From the NCBI RefSeq assembly GCF_026810445.1, contig NZ_CP113949.1:2728001-2792000 (forward strand): a stretch of 64,000 nucleotides of DNA, given 5' to 3'. Position 1 is the stretch's first letter, and each line of letters starts with the position of its first letter. Of the stretch, positions 21,045-31,859 are shown piece after piece. The translations under genes and the position numbers were made by a program. Source of the stretch: Pseudomonas sp. BSw22131 (GTDB lineage Bacteria; Pseudomonadota; Gammaproteobacteria; Pseudomonadales; Pseudomonadaceae). The notes beneath the pieces were generated by a model. The model saw only the letters and a list, made by a program, of their open reading frames with translations. It searched no databases and had not been told where the DNA came from.

Positions 21045-22534
21045 CCGATCGCCTGCACCTTTCTCTGCAACTGCGGACACGCGCCTTTAAACGGCGTTTC
21101 GGCATCGGCCTGTGCGCGTTGCTTTTGGGCGGCTGCGCGGTGGGCCCCGATTACCGCACCCCGGACATGCCTGCACCGGCGCAATTCAAGCAGGCCGAGG
21201 GCTGGACCCAGGCAACGCCGAGCGACGCCATGGCCCGCGGCGCGTGGTGGGAGGTCTACAACGACCCGCAGCTCAATGGCCTGGTGGAGCAACTCAACCG
21301 CTCCAACCAGACGGTTGCCCAATACGAAGCGCAATATCGCCAGGCTCAGGCCCTGGTGCGCAGCGCCCGCGGGGCCTTCTTCCCGACGCTGGATCTGACA
21401 GGCAGCAAAAACCGATCCAGCCAGGGCACCGGCAGCAGCAGTTCGAGCCTCAGCAGCTCCAGCAGCGGCATTCGCGACACTTATAACGCTCAGTTGGGCG
21501 TCAGTTGGGAGGCAGACATCTGGGGCAAGTTGCGCCGCGGCCTGGAAGCCGACAAGGCCAGTGCCCAGGCCAGCCTTGCCGATCTGGCATCGATGCAATT
21601 GAGCCTGCAATCGGAACTGGTTCAGAACTACCTGCAACTGCGGGTGCTCGATGAGCAAAAGCGCTTGCTCGAAGCGACCGTCGATGCGTACCAGCGCTCG
21701 CTCAACCTCACTCAAAACCAGTACCGCGCCGGCATTTCCGGCCGCGACGCCGTGGCCCAGGCGCAGACCCAGCTCAAAAGCACGCAGGCGGACCTCATCG
21801 ACCTGGCCTGGCAACGCGCCCAGTTCGAAAACGCGATTGCGGTGTTGATGGGCCGTGCTCCGGCAGATTTTGATCTGGCGATCACCAAAGACATTCCAAT
21901 CCTGCCGCAGATTCCCGTGCAGGTGCCGTCGCAATTGCTGGAACGACGTCCGGACATTGCCGCGGCTGAACGCTCGGTGATGGCGGCCAACGCCAATATC
22001 GGCGTGGCCAAGGCCGCTTATTACCCGGACCTTTCCCTGAGCCTGAGTGGCGGTTACAGCAGCAGCATCTTCAGCAACTGGATCAGCTTGCCTAACCGGT
22101 TCTGGTCGGTCGGGCCGCAATTGGCGATGACGCTGTTCGACGGTGGGCAGCGTGCCGCCGAAGTGGACCGCACCGAAGCGGTCTACGACCAGACCGTGGC
22201 TCAATACCGGCAGACCGTGCTCGACGGTTTCCGTGAAGTCGAGGACTACATGGTTCAGCTCAAGGTGTACGAGGACGAGGCAGGCATACGCGCCGAGGCC
22301 CTCGCCGCCGCCCGCGAGTCGCTGCGTCTGACCAGCAACCAGTACAAGGCCGGGCTGATCGGTTATCTGGATGTCGTGAACGTTCAAGCCACTGCGTTGA
22401 GCAATGAGCGAAGCGTGCTGAACGTGCTGCAAAGCCGGCTGATTGCCAGTGTCCAGCTGATTGCTGCGCTGGGCGGCGGCTGGAATGCTCAGACGGGCTT
22501 AAGCGAACCTGCGCCGCGAGTCTCGGAGCGATAG
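21041..22534 (+). CDS. opmB: Outer-membrane efflux channel lipoprotein OpmB (TolC/OprM family)
   Basis: A 497-residue outer-membrane channel that completes the Mux pump. The start is the ATG overlapping the muxC stop. A lipoprotein signal peptide ends in the lipobox LLLGGC, followed by AVGPDYRTPDMP, the standard OprM-family mature start. Two outer-membrane-factor repeats follow, each with long alpha-helical stretches (about 60-260 and 280-480), with YNAQLGVSWEADIWGKLRRG in the first half and LERRPDIAAAERSVMAANAN in the second, both family hallmarks. A Ser-rich run (about residues 130-150) lies in a loop. Confidence 0.94.
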   Translation: MTDRLHLSLQLRTRAFKRRFGIGLCALLLGGCAVGPDYRTPDMPAPAQFKQAEGWTQATPSDAMARGAWWEVYNDPQLNGLVEQLNRSNQTVAQYEAQYRQAQALVRSARGAFFPTLDLTGSKNRSSQGTGSSSSSLSSSSSGIRDTYNAQLGVSWEADIWGKLRRGLEADKASAQASLADLASMQLSLQSELVQNYLQLRVLDEQKRLLEATVDAYQRSLNLTQNQYRAGISGRDAVAQAQTQLKSTQADLIDLAWQRAQFENAIAVLMGRAPADFDLAITKDIPILPQIPVQVPSQLLERRPDIAAAERSVMAANANIGVAKAAYYPDLSLSLSGGYSSSIFSNWISLPNRFWSVGPQLAMTLFDGGQRAAEVDRTEAVYDQTVAQYRQTVLDGFREVEDYMVQLKVYEDEAGIRAEALAAARESLRLTSNQYKAGLIGYLDVVNVQATALSNERSVLNVLQSRLIASVQLIAALGGGWNAQTGLSEPAPRVSER

Positions 22535-22663
22535 AGAACAAATAACTGGCTCATTGCTATTACTGTGTTAGAGGTAGGCGACTTTTCTGTTCCAATCGGT
22601 ACAATCGCGTAGTGGCTATTTAGCCTCTTCTACCGTTCTATCGTGCAGTCTTGAGTCGCCGCC

Positions 22664-24753
22664 ATGTTAATTGGGCAGTACACGTTCTCTCTGGTCCTGA
22701 TTTCCACTCTGGTCGCGAGCCTTGCCTCTTACACAGCGCTTGATCTGACAGGTCGAATTACTTCGGCCAAAGGCCGCGCGGTCTGGGTGTGGATCGGCGG
22801 TGGCGCCATGTCGATGGGCATCGGCGTATGGTCGATGCACTTCATCGGTATGCTTGCCTTCAGCCTGCCGATTGATATGGGCTTCGATATCCCCATCACG
22901 CTGTTGTCGCTGGCCATCGCCATCCTGTCCTCGGGACTTGCGCTGTGGCTGGTAACACAACCGCTGTTTCCGTTCTGGCAACTGGCGCTCGCCGCGCTGG
23001 CGATGGGCATGGGTATCAGCGCGATGCACTACACCGGCATGGTCGCCATGCGCATGCAGCCGGGCATCGACTACGACCCCGCGTTGTTCGTCGCCTCACT
23101 GCTGATCGCGGTGACGGCGTCCGCTGTGGCCCTGTGGATCGCTTTCAGGCTGCGTCAACAAACGCCTCACGTGGTGCTGGCGCGCAGCGGCGCGGCAGTG
23201 GTGATGGGCTTCGCCATCGTCGGCATGCATTACACCGGCATGGCGGCCGCCAATTTTGACGAAGGCAGCTTTTGTGGTGCGCTCGATGGCGGGCTGCGCA
23301 CCGATGGGCTCGGCAAACTGGTGCTGGTCACCATCCTTGCAGTCCTCACCATCACCTTGCTGACCTCAATCCTCGACGCCCGCATGGAGGCGCGCACCGC
23401 CGAGCTGTCCAACTCGCTGCACGAAGCCAATCGTGAGCTGATCCAGTTGGCGTTGCATGACACGCTCACCGGTTTGCCCAACCGCGTCCTGCTGGCTGCT
23501 CGCATCGAACAGGCGATGGCCAAGGTCGATACGGAGGGCGGCATGTTTGCCCTGATGTTCATGGACCTGGACGGCTTCAAACCCGTCAATGATGCGTTCG
23601 GTCATCACGTGGGTGACCAATTGCTTCGCGAAGTCGCGTTGCGCCTGCGCGAAAACTTTCACCGCCACGACACGCTGGCGCGCATTGGTGGCGACGAATT
23701 CGTGCTGTTGGTTGAAGTCGACAGCCCCGACGACGTCAGCGTGGTTGCTGCTCGGCAGGTCTCGTTGATCGCCAGTCAGTTCTGCGTTGGCGACCAGTCG
23801 TTACAGGTCTCGGTGAGCATCGGAATCACCTTGTATCCGGGCAACGGTGTCACGCAGCAAGAGTTGCTGATGAACGCCGATGCCGCGATGTACCACGCCA
23901 AAAGTGCCGGCAAAAACGGCTACAGCTTCTTTGATGTATCGATGAACACCAATGCGCGCAACCAGTTGCAGTTGCTGCAAGACCTGCGCGTTGCCGTGCG
24001 AGAGCAGCAGTTCTGCCTGCATTACCAGCCCAAATTCAATGCCGCCGATGGCCAGCCTTTAGGCGCTGAAGCGCTGGTGTGCTGGAATCACCCGCAGCAG
24101 GTTTGCTGATGCCCGATAAATTTATCGCACTGGCAGAACGCACCGGTCTGATCATTCCCCTGGGCGACTGGGTGCTGAATGAAGCCTGTCGGCAGATGCG
24201 GGTCTGGTACGACATGGGGTTTAGCCATTGGCGCATGGCGGTCAACCTGTCGGCGGTCCAGTTCTGTCACGCGGGGCTGGTTGCGACGGTGGCCGATGCC
24301 CTGCAAACACACGGTTTGCCGGCCAACAGCCTGACCCTTGAAATCACTGAAACCACGGCCATGAGCGACGTCGATGCGAGCATGGCGGTGCTGGAGCAGT
24401 TGTCGGCAATGGGCATCGACCTGTCCATCGATGACTTCGGCACCGGCTATTCGAGCCTGATGTACCTCAAACGTCTGCCGGCCAACGAGCTGAAGATTGA
24501 TCGCGGCTTTGTACGCGATCTGGAGAACGACAGTGACGATGCCGCAATTGTGTCGGCCATCGTCGCGCTGGGCAGGGCGCTTAACCTGCGCATCGTCGCC
24601 GAGGGCGTGGAGACCAGCAGCCAGCAACGTTTCCTGACCCGCCTTGGCTGCGACGCGCTACAGGGTTATTTACTGGGACGCCCATTGCCAGCCGAGCGTT
24701 TCATGGCCGATATTAATGCCGCGCAACGACAGCCTCTTGAGCCCAGCGACTGA
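22664..24753 (+). pseudogene. MHYT-GGDEF-EAL cyclic-di-GMP protein, interrupted by a -1 frameshift
   Basis: Two adjacent frames together encode one 696-residue MHYT-GGDEF-EAL protein. Residues 1-250 hold seven membrane helices with the MHFIGM, MHYTGM and MHYTGM motifs of the MHYT sensor. GGDEF follows (RIGGDEF, residues 340-346, intact active site; the I-site arginine is replaced by histidine). The EAL domain starts normally (EALVCWNHPQQ) but at about 24100 the reading frame slips to VC-stop. The next frame resumes exactly at the expected GLLMPDKFIALAERTG and runs to 24753 with DDFGTGYSS intact. One missing G in the run at 24100-24101 explains it. Either an authentic mutation (truncated cyclase without EAL) or a sequencing error; the rest of the EAL shows no decay. 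The Cys in ALVCW replaces the usual Arg. Confidence 0.9.
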
Positions 24754-24807
24754 CCGTTTTCGCTTGGCTCACAATAAAGCAGTGGCATTAATTCGGAAGA
24801 ACTCTTC

Positions 24808-25554
24808 ATGGACAAGAATTTACTGATCACCGGTGGATCGCGCGGAATTGGCGCGGCCACCGCGCTTCTCGCGGCGGCGCAGGGTTATCGTGTGTGCATC
24901 AACTACCTGACCAACCACGCAGCAGCGGAGCGGGTGTGCGGGCAGATTCGCGAAGCCGGTGGTCATGCCATCGCCGTGCAGGCCGATGTCAGTAACGAGG
25001 ATGAGATCATTCATCTGTTCGCGCGGGTAGATGCCGAACTGGGGCGCCTGACGGCGCTGGTCAACAACGCCGGCACTGTGGCGCAAGCGTCGCGGGTTGA
25101 GTCGATGTCGGAGTTTCGTCTGCTCAAGATCATGATGAGCAACGTGGTGGGCCCGATGCTGTGCAGCAAACACGCCTTGCAGCGCATGTTGCCGCGCCAT
25201 GGCGGGCGGGGTGGCAGCATCGTCAACGTGTCGTCCGTGGCCGCGCGGCTGGGGTCGCCGGGTGAGTACGTGGATTATGCCGCTTCCAAGGGCGCGCTGG
25301 ACACCTTCACCATTGGCCTGGCGAAAGAAGTGGCCGGCGAGGGCGTGCGGGTCAACGCGGTGCGTCCCGGTTATATCTTCACCGAGTTTCACGCCCTGAG
25401 TGGCGACGCGCAGCGCGTAAGCAAACTCGAACCGACCATTCCCATGGGGCGCGGCGGCCTGGCCGATGAAGTGGCCGAGGCGATTGTATGGTTGCTCTCG
25501 GACAAGGCTTCGTACTCCACCGGCACGTTCATAGATTTGGGTGGCGGTCGCTGA
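24808..25554 (+). CDS. SDR-family NAD(P)-dependent oxidoreductase
   Basis: A 248-residue classical short-chain dehydrogenase/reductase. The cofactor loop is TGGSRGIGAATALLAA (residues 7-22, TGxxxGIG), followed by the NNAG motif (VNNAGTV). The catalytic Ser, Tyr and Lys are in SSVAARLGSPGEYVDYAASKGA (YxxxK), and the PG motif is VRPGYIFTEFH. The ADP-ribose pocket residues (CINYLTNHAAAERV) suggest NADPH. It resembles glucose 1-dehydrogenase/FabG-like enzymes of unknown substrate. GGAAGA lies upstream of the ATG. It is 54 bp after the broken cyclic-di-GMP gene and seems independent. Confidence 0.92.
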   Translation: MDKNLLITGGSRGIGAATALLAAAQGYRVCINYLTNHAAAERVCGQIREAGGHAIAVQADVSNEDEIIHLFARVDAELGRLTALVNNAGTVAQASRVESMSEFRLLKIMMSNVVGPMLCSKHALQRMLPRHGGRGGSIVNVSSVAARLGSPGEYVDYAASKGALDTFTIGLAKEVAGEGVRVNAVRPGYIFTEFHALSGDAQRVSKLEPTIPMGRGGLADEVAEAIVWLLSDKASYSTGTFIDLGGGR

Positions 25555-25556
25555 AT

Positions 25557-25954
25557 TCACATCGCCGCGCAATCTTCACCCTGCGCGACACCCATGCTGC
25601 GGTGGCGCCTGTCCCTGGCATTTTCAACCTGCAGCGCGTCCACTGCCCAGCAGGGACGGGGCTGACGGCGCAGCCTTGAGCCGCGTGGTTCAGGGGATCG
25701 TCGCCGGGATTGGATTTCTCGGGGCTGGCACGATCTTGAAGGGCAAGGAAATCAACACCAATCAAGTGAAGGGCCTGACCACCGCAGCAGGCTTGTGGAT
25801 GACCGCAGCCATCGGCATCGCGGCCGGTATGGGCCGCGAGGCGACTGCGGTGCTGAGTACGATGCTGGCGCTGGGCATTTTCAGCCTGATGCCATGGATC
25901 GTTAACCGTTTCGATCCACCGGCCGATAGCGGCGTTGAGACCGATCAGCCCTAA
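25557..25954 (+). pseudogene. Remnant of an MgtC/SapB-family membrane protein
   Basis: The last about 95 codons (from 25675) read as a clean MgtC C-terminal half: SRVVQGIVAGIGFLGAGTIL, then GLTTAAGLWMTAAIGIAAGMG and a C-terminal hydrophobic helix. Upstream, where the first membrane helices belong, only fragments remain in a different frame (HRRA.FTLRDTH.., resembling the hRaAGLRTHmLVa segment of MgtC), with no start codon or ribosome-binding site. At least one frameshift and a 5' deletion are needed to explain this. MgtC supports growth at low Mg2+ by inhibiting F-type ATP synthase; this copy is unlikely to work. Confidence 0.75.
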
Positions 25955-25972
25955 CGCTCATCGGCTGACAGG

Positions 25973-26146
25973 CTATTCCGGGAATCCGTCGTCAAGCACC
26001 GCTGGCGGCTCTTTCGACGGCGGGTCGCCCACCGGAGGCTCGATCACCGGGGGCATGGTGTCAGGCGGATCCTGTGGCTTTGGCACCGGCAGGTTGGGGT
26101 CGTCGATGTTCGGTTCGGGGGTTTCAGCCGGAATTGGAATGCTCAT
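25973..26146 (-). CDS. Small proline-rich protein of unknown function
   Basis: A 57-residue protein starting MSIPIPAETPEPNIDDPNLP; it is about one-quarter proline, acidic, with repeated P-x-P, DPP and EPP units (PPVIEPPVGDPP, SKEPP) and no predicted helix or signal. A strong ribosome-binding site (GAAGGTGA) precedes the ATG at 26146, which argues that it is a real gene rather than chance. An in-frame extension further upstream lacks such a site. It is divergent from glgE. It is probably disordered; no function is assigned. Confidence 0.6.
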   Translation of the reverse strand: MSIPIPAETPEPNIDDPNLPVPKPQDPPDTMPPVIEPPVGDPPSKEPPAVLDDGFPE

Positions 26147-26333
26147 TGCTTCACCTTCAATACGTTGCGTTGCGTGGGTGACACGTTGCGTGAGGAAAGA
26201 CACAGGCACTGCTACCTTCTTGTGACCACGCCCCTCGCGCAATGACTCAGCACAGATTCCCTGCCCGCGGTGTCGGTTGCAGCAGCGCGTGAAACGCCAG
26301 CATCGAAAGCGTATTTCAAAGCACAAGCTCTTT

Positions 26334-26361
26334 GAACTTTACCCCTCGGCCCACGTTCGGA
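26334..26361 (+). promoter_or_regulatory. Possible AlgU/sigma-22-type promoter for the glgE operon
   Basis: GAACTT (26334) and TCGGA (26357) are separated by 17 bp, close to the envelope-stress/osmotic sigma AlgU pattern GAACTT-N16/17-TCtgA, with one departure in the -10. It is 120 bp upstream of glgE. Osmotic induction of trehalose/glucan genes through AlgU is known in Pseudomonas, which makes the site plausible but unproven. The surrounding gene-free stretch (26147-26481) holds nothing else recognisable. Confidence 0.35.
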
Positions 26362-26481
26362 ACCTATGCGGCGACGTTGGACGTCTTTTGCTCCGACGAG
26401 CTCGCCTTCTTCTATATAACGGATATCGAATTGAATGGACTCGCACAAGGAGCGTCCCTGGGGCGTGAGGAGTGATGCTCG

Positions 26482-28518
26482 ATGAATGTGACTGCTGATC
26501 AGCCATACGGTCCGGATTCCCTGGCCACTGATGTTCCCCATCCAACCCGGCCGCTGCCGCTGACCCAAGCGTTGCAGCTGCCCAGAATCGTCATAGAAGA
26601 CACGACGCCCGTCATTGATGGCGGCCAGTTCGCGGCCAAAGCCATCGTCGGGCAGTCAGTGTCGGTCACCAGCAAGGTCTACGCCGATGGCCACGACAAG
26701 ATGGCCGTACGTGTCTGCTGGCGAGCCGCTGACGAAGAGCAATGGCACACCGCGCGGCTGCGTGAGTTGGTCAATGACAGCTGGGTCGGTGAGTTCACCC
26801 CTACCAGCGTTGCCCGCTATGTATTCCGCCTTGAAGCCTGGATAGACCAGTTCGCCAGCTACCGCTACGAGCTGGAGAAAAAGTACGCCGCCAGCGTGCC
26901 GATCGGTCTTGAGCTGGAAGAGGGACGCCTGCAACTGGTGCACGCTATTGAGCGCAGCACGGGCGAGGTGCGTTCGCAGATTGAAGCTTTGCTCAAGCAG
27001 TTCACGCAAAGCCCTGACCAAGATGTGCAGGTCACGTTGCTGTTGAGCCCCGAGACTCAGGCGACGATGGCCCAGGCCGATAATCACGCTTACCTGAGCC
27101 GCAGCCTCGAATTCCCGCTGGATGTCGAGCGCGAACTGGCGCAATTCGCCAGCTGGTACGAGCTGTTCCCGCGCTCGATTACCGACGACAAAGCGCGCCA
27201 CGGCACGTTCAAAGACGTCCATAGTCGCCTGCCGATGGTTCGCGACATGGGTTTTGACGTGCTCTACTTCCCGCCGATCCACCCGATTGGCCGCGCTCAC
27301 CGTAAAGGGCCGAACAACTCCCTTCAGGCAGGCCCCGATGATCCGGGCAGCCCATATGCCATCGGCAGTGCCGACGGTGGGCACGAAGCGATTCACCCGC
27401 AATTGGGTACTCGCGAGGACTTCCGTGAGCTGGTGGCTGCGGCCGCTGAGCATGGTCTGGAAATCGCCCTCGATTTCGCCATCCAGTGCTCCCAGGACCA
27501 CCCTTGGCTCCAGCAACACCCAGGCTGGTTCTCGTGGCGCCCGGACGGCACGATCCGTTACGCGGAAAACCCGCCGAAGAAGTATCAGGACATCGTCAAC
27601 GTCGACTTCTACGCGCCGGACGCCGTCCCGGGCCTCTGGCTGGAACTGCGCGACGTGGTGTTGGGCTGGGTCGAGGAAGGGGTGAAAATCTTTCGCGTCG
27701 ACAACCCGCACACTAAGCCGCTGCCATTCTGGCAATGGATGATTGCCGACATTCGCAGTCAGCACCCGGACGTGATGTTTCTGGCTGAAGCGTTCACCAA
27801 GCCGGCGATGATGGCGCGCCTTGGCAAGGTGGGTTACTCGCAGAGCTACACCTATTTCACCTGGCGCAACACCAAAGCCGAGTTAACCGAGTACCTGACC
27901 CAGCTCAATGAAGCACCGTGGCGCGACTGCTACCGGCCGAACTTCTTCGTCAACACGCCGGACATCAACCCACCGTTCCTGCATTCATCGGGGCGCCCGG
28001 GTTTCTTGATCCGCGCCGCACTGGCGACCATGGGCTCTGGCCTGTGGGGCATGTATTCGGGGTTTGAGTTGTGCGAGTCGGCACCGGTGCCGGGCAAGGA
28101 AGAGTATCTGGACTCGGAGAAATACGAGATCCGGCCGCGTGACTACACTGCGCCCGGCAACATCATCGCCGAGATTGCTCAGCTCAACCGCATTCGTCGA
28201 CAGAACCCGGCTTTGCAGACGCACTTGGGTCTGAAGATCTACAACGCGTGGAACGACAACATTCTGTACTTCGGCAAGCGCAGCGCTGACGGCAGCAACT
28301 TCATTCTCGTTGCCATCAGCCTCGATCCTGTCAACCCACAAGAGGCGAATTTCGAATTGCCGTTGTGGGAATTGGGCTTGCCCGATGACGCAGTGACTAC
28401 CGGCGAAGACTTGATGACCGGTCACACTTGGAACTGGCATGGCAAAAGTCAGTTCATGCGTCTCGACCCGTCGTATCAGCCTTTCGGCATCTGGCGTTTT
28501 GAAGCCGCTAACCAATAA
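26482..28518 (+). CDS. glgE: Alpha-1,4-glucan:maltose-1-phosphate maltosyltransferase GlgE
   Basis: A 678-residue GH13_3 enzyme that adds maltosyl units from maltose-1-phosphate to the end of alpha-1,4-glucans. An N-terminal beta domain and helical insert are followed by the catalytic barrel. The nucleophile is D407 in FRVDNPHTK, the acid/base E436 in FLAEAFTKP and the third acid D494 in NTPDINPPFL. The C-terminal beta domain ends IWRFEAANQ. A GGAG lies upstream of the ATG. The next gene, a TreS-maltokinase fusion, makes its substrate; both genes are 18 bp apart and, with glgB, form one operon. GlgE is otherwise best known from mycobacteria. Confidence 0.96.
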   Translation: MNVTADQPYGPDSLATDVPHPTRPLPLTQALQLPRIVIEDTTPVIDGGQFAAKAIVGQSVSVTSKVYADGHDKMAVRVCWRAADEEQWHTARLRELVNDSWVGEFTPTSVARYVFRLEAWIDQFASYRYELEKKYAASVPIGLELEEGRLQLVHAIERSTGEVRSQIEALLKQFTQSPDQDVQVTLLLSPETQATMAQADNHAYLSRSLEFPLDVERELAQFASWYELFPRSITDDKARHGTFKDVHSRLPMVRDMGFDVLYFPPIHPIGRAHRKGPNNSLQAGPDDPGSPYAIGSADGGHEAIHPQLGTREDFRELVAAAAEHGLEIALDFAIQCSQDHPWLQQHPGWFSWRPDGTIRYAENPPKKYQDIVNVDFYAPDAVPGLWLELRDVVLGWVEEGVKIFRVDNPHTKPLPFWQWMIADIRSQHPDVMFLAEAFTKPAMMARLGKVGYSQSYTYFTWRNTKAELTEYLTQLNEAPWRDCYRPNFFVNTPDINPPFLHSSGRPGFLIRAALATMGSGLWGMYSGFELCESAPVPGKEEYLDSEKYEIRPRDYTAPGNIIAEIAQLNRIRRQNPALQTHLGLKIYNAWNDNILYFGKRSADGSNFILVAISLDPVNPQEANFELPLWELGLPDDAVTTGEDLMTGHTWNWHGKSQFMRLDPSYQPFGIWRFEAANQ

Positions 28519-28536
28519 TCAGAACGGATGTGACCC

Positions 28537-31500
28537 ATGGCGAAAAAGCCTCGGAATGCTGCCTTTATCGACGATCCTCTTTGGTACAAGGACGCCGTGA
28601 TCTATCAGGTACACGTCAAGTCCTACTTTGATTCGAACAACGACGGGATTGGTGACTTCCCGGGACTGATCGCCAAGCTCGACTACATTGCCGAGCTTGG
28701 GGTCAACACCATCTGGTTGCTGCCGTTTTATCCCTCGCCACGGCGCGACGACGGGTATGACATCGCCGACTATCGCGGTGTCCATACCGACTACGGCACC
28801 ATGGCCGATGCCAAGAAGTTCATCGCCGAAGCGCACAAGCGCGGGCTGCGCGTGATCACCGAACTGGTCATCAACCACACCTCTGACCAGCACCCGTGGT
28901 TTCAGAAAGCCCGCACCGCCAAGAAGGGCTCCAAGGCCCGGGATTTCTACGTCTGGTCCGACAGTGACCAGAAGTACGACGGCACGCGGATCATCTTTCT
29001 GGACACCGAAAAGTCCAACTGGACCTGGGACCCGGTGGCCGGACAGTACTTCTGGCACCGCTTCTATTCCCACCAGCCGGACCTGAACTTCGATAACCCG
29101 CAAGTGATGAACGCGGTGCTTGAAGTGATGCGTTACTGGCTGGACATGGGCATCGACGGCCTTCGCCTGGATGCCATTCCGTACCTGATCGAGCGTGACG
29201 GCACCAATAACGAAAACCTGCCGGAGACCCACAACGTCCTCAAGCAGATTCGTGCCGAGATCGACGCCAATTACCCCGACCGCATGCTGCTGGCTGAAGC
29301 CAACCAATGGCCGGAAGACACTCAGTTGTATTTCGGGGACAAGAAGGGCAAAGACGGCGACGAGTGCCACATGGCGTTCCACTTCCCGCTCATGCCGCGC
29401 ATGTACATGGCGGTGGCGCAGGAGGACCGTTTCCCGATCACCGACATTTTGCGTCAGACGCCGGAAATTCCGGAAAACTGCCAGTGGGCGATTTTCCTGC
29501 GTAACCACGATGAGCTGACGCTGGAAATGGTCACCGACCGTGAACGTGACTACCTCTGGAACTACTACGCTTCTGACAAGCGAGCGCGGATCAACCTCGG
29601 CATTCGTCGTCGCCTCGCGCCGTTGCTGCAGCGTGATCGCCGTCGGGTCGAGTTGCTCAACAGCATGCTGTTGTCGATGCCTGGCACGCCGACGCTGTAC
29701 TACGGCGATGAAATCGGCATGGGCGACAACATCTATCTGGGCGACCGCGACGGCGTGCGTACCCCGATGCAGTGGTCCATTGACCGCAACGGTGGGTTCT
29801 CCCGCGCCGATCCGGCAAGCCTGGTGCTGCCACCGATCATGGACCCGATGTACGGATACCAGTCGGTCAACGTCGAAACGCAGAATAACGACCCGCATTC
29901 GTTGCTGAACTGGACGCGGCGCATGCTGGCCGTGCGCAAGCAGCAGAAAGCCTTCGGGCGCGGCACCCTTAACATGCTATCGCCGAGCAACCGCCGGATC
30001 CTGGCCTACACCCGCGAATACACGGGGCCGGATGGCAAGACCGAGATCATTCTGTGCGTGGCCAACGTGTCCAGCGCCTCACAGGCAGCGGAACTCGAAT
30101 TGTCGAACTACGCCGGCACTGTGCCGGTCGAGATGCTTGGCGGCAGCGCTTTCCCACCTATAGGCCAGTTGAACTATCTGCTGACGTTACCGCCTTACGG
30201 CTTCTACTGGTTTGTACTTGCAACGGAGAATCAGATGCCCAGCTGGCATGTGGAACCGGCGCAGAGCTTGCCGGATTTCCCGACGTTGGTCCTCAAAAGT
30301 CGTCTGGAAGAATTGCTCGAACAACCCCTGCGCGGGACGATGGAAAAGGCTTCATTGTCGGCTTACCTGCCAAAACGCCGCTGGTTTGCCGGCAAGGGCA
30401 CGGCCATCGACAACGTCAACATCGCCTATGCCGTGCGCTTTGGCGATGCGCAAAGGCCTGTCCTGTTAAGCGAAATCGAGGTCACTTCGGGTGGCGAAAC
30501 GGTCCGGTATCAGTTGCCGTTCGGCTTGCTGGCCGAGGACGACATCAGCAGCCCGCTGCCGCAGCAACTGGCGCTGGCACGCGTGCGCCGCGGCCGTCAG
30601 GTTGGGCTGATCACAGACGCCTTTACGCTGGAACCGTTCATTCGCTCGGTGATTCAGGGCATGCAGGATGAAACCGTGTTGCCTTGCAACGACGGCGAAC
30701 TGCGCTTTGAACAGACGTCGCAATTGGCGCCGTTGGGTCTCAACAGTGAGTCAGAAGTGCGTTACCTGTCCGCCGAGCAGTCCAACAGCTCGGTGGTGGT
30801 GGGCAAGGCGCTGGTGCTGAAGATGATCCGCCGGGTGGCGGCGGGCACGCACCCGGAACTTGAAATGGGCGCGTTCCTGACCGAGGCCGGCTACAAGCAC
30901 ATTTCGCCGTTGTTGGGCGCCGTGGTGCGCATCGATACAGAAGGGCAAAGCAATTTGCTGATGATCGCTCAGGGGTATTTGAGCAATCAGGGCGATGCGT
31001 GGGAATGGACCCAGAACAACCTTGAGCGCGCCGTGCGTGACGAGATGACCCGGGGTCGCTCCGAGCAGGAGCAGCACGTCAACGCACTGCTTGAGCTGGA
31101 AGACTTCGCCGGCTTGCTGGGACAGCGACTGGGCGAAATGCACATGGTCCTGAGTGCGTCCACCGACAACCCGGACTTCAAGGCCGAAACCACCACCGTC
31201 AAGGACAGCCAGGCGTCGGCCAAGAGCGTCACTGCTCAGGTCGAGCGTGCGCTGAAGCTGCTTGAGCAGCACCGCGATACGCTTGAGGCGGACGATCAGC
31301 AACTGGTCAGCGAGCTGTTGGGCAAGCGCAAACAGCTGTTGGCCCACGTGCAAACCCTGGCGAAACGTTCCGTCGGTGGCCTGCGTATTCGGGTCCACGG
31401 CGACTTGCACCTTGGGCAAATGCTGGTGGTGAAGGGCGATGCGTACCTCATCGACTTCGAAGGCGAGCCCGCCCGTGCGCTGGAAGAGCGACGCGGCAAA

Positions 31501-31857
31501 TACAGCCCGTTCAAAGATGTCAGCGGCGTGCTGCGTTCTTTCGACTACGCTGCCGCTATGGCGGTCCGCAATGCTCAGAGTGCGGACAACTCGCCGCAGG
31601 CGTCCATGGCGCGCAGTCATGTGGCGCAGACCTATTTGACTCAGGCGCGGGACGCATTTATCGGCGGCTATCGCAAGGCCACCGTGAACATGGCCCACGT
31701 CTGGAAAGACGCCAAGGGCGAAGACGCCGCGCTGGCGTTGTTCACCCTGGAAAAAGCTGCTTATGAAGTGGCCTACGAAGCTGAAAACCGCCCGACCTGG
31801 TTGTCCGTGCCGTTGCAAGGCTTGCGTGGGTTGCTGACATTGTCTGATGGAGAGTGA
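28537..31857 (+). CDS. treS: Trehalose synthase / maltokinase fusion (TreS-Mak)
   Basis: One 1106-residue protein with two enzymes. Residues 1-550 are TreS, a GH13_16 mutase interconverting trehalose and maltose: nucleophile D212 (DGLRLDA), acid/base E254 (LLAEANQW), third acid D325 (LRNHDEL). From about 585, beginning with an RRWFAGKG segment, is a maltokinase (Mak/Pep2) domain with the aminoglycoside-phosphotransferase-like catalytic loop HGDLHLGQ (D956) and the metal-binding DFEGEP (D973). ATP-dependent phosphorylation of maltose yields maltose-1-phosphate for GlgE. In many organisms these are two proteins that associate; fusion keeps the intermediate local. The stop precedes glgB by 2 bases. 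Confidence 0.96.
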   Translation: MAKKPRNAAFIDDPLWYKDAVIYQVHVKSYFDSNNDGIGDFPGLIAKLDYIAELGVNTIWLLPFYPSPRRDDGYDIADYRGVHTDYGTMADAKKFIAEAHKRGLRVITELVINHTSDQHPWFQKARTAKKGSKARDFYVWSDSDQKYDGTRIIFLDTEKSNWTWDPVAGQYFWHRFYSHQPDLNFDNPQVMNAVLEVMRYWLDMGIDGLRLDAIPYLIERDGTNNENLPETHNVLKQIRAEIDANYPDRMLLAEANQWPEDTQLYFGDKKGKDGDECHMAFHFPLMPRMYMAVAQEDRFPITDILRQTPEIPENCQWAIFLRNHDELTLEMVTDRERDYLWNYYASDKRARINLGIRRRLAPLLQRDRRRVELLNSMLLSMPGTPTLYYGDEIGMGDNIYLGDRDGVRTPMQWSIDRNGGFSRADPASLVLPPIMDPMYGYQSVNVETQNNDPHSLLNWTRRMLAVRKQQKAFGRGTLNMLSPSNRRILAYTREYTGPDGKTEIILCVANVSSASQAAELELSNYAGTVPVEMLGGSAFPPIGQLNYLLTLPPYGFYWFVLATENQMPSWHVEPAQSLPDFPTLVLKSRLEELLEQPLRGTMEKASLSAYLPKRRWFAGKGTAIDNVNIAYAVRFGDAQRPVLLSEIEVTSGGETVRYQLPFGLLAEDDISSPLPQQLALARVRRGRQVGLITDAFTLEPFIRSVIQGMQDETVLPCNDGELRFEQTSQLAPLGLNSESEVRYLSAEQSNSSVVVGKALVLKMIRRVAAGTHPELEMGAFLTEAGYKHISPLLGAVVRIDTEGQSNLLMIAQGYLSNQGDAWEWTQNNLERAVRDEMTRGRSEQEQHVNALLELEDFAGLLGQRLGEMHMVLSASTDNPDFKAETTTVKDSQASAKSVTAQVERALKLLEQHRDTLEADDQQLVSELLGKRKQLLAHVQTLAKRSVGGLRIRVHGDLHLGQMLVVKGDAYLIDFEGEPARALEERRGKYSPFKDVSGVLRSFDYAAAMAVRNAQSADNSPQASMARSHVAQTYLTQARDAFIGGYRKATVNMAHVWKDAKGEDAALALFTLEKAAYEVAYEAENRPTWLSVPLQGLRGLLTLSDGE

Positions 31858-31859
31858 AA

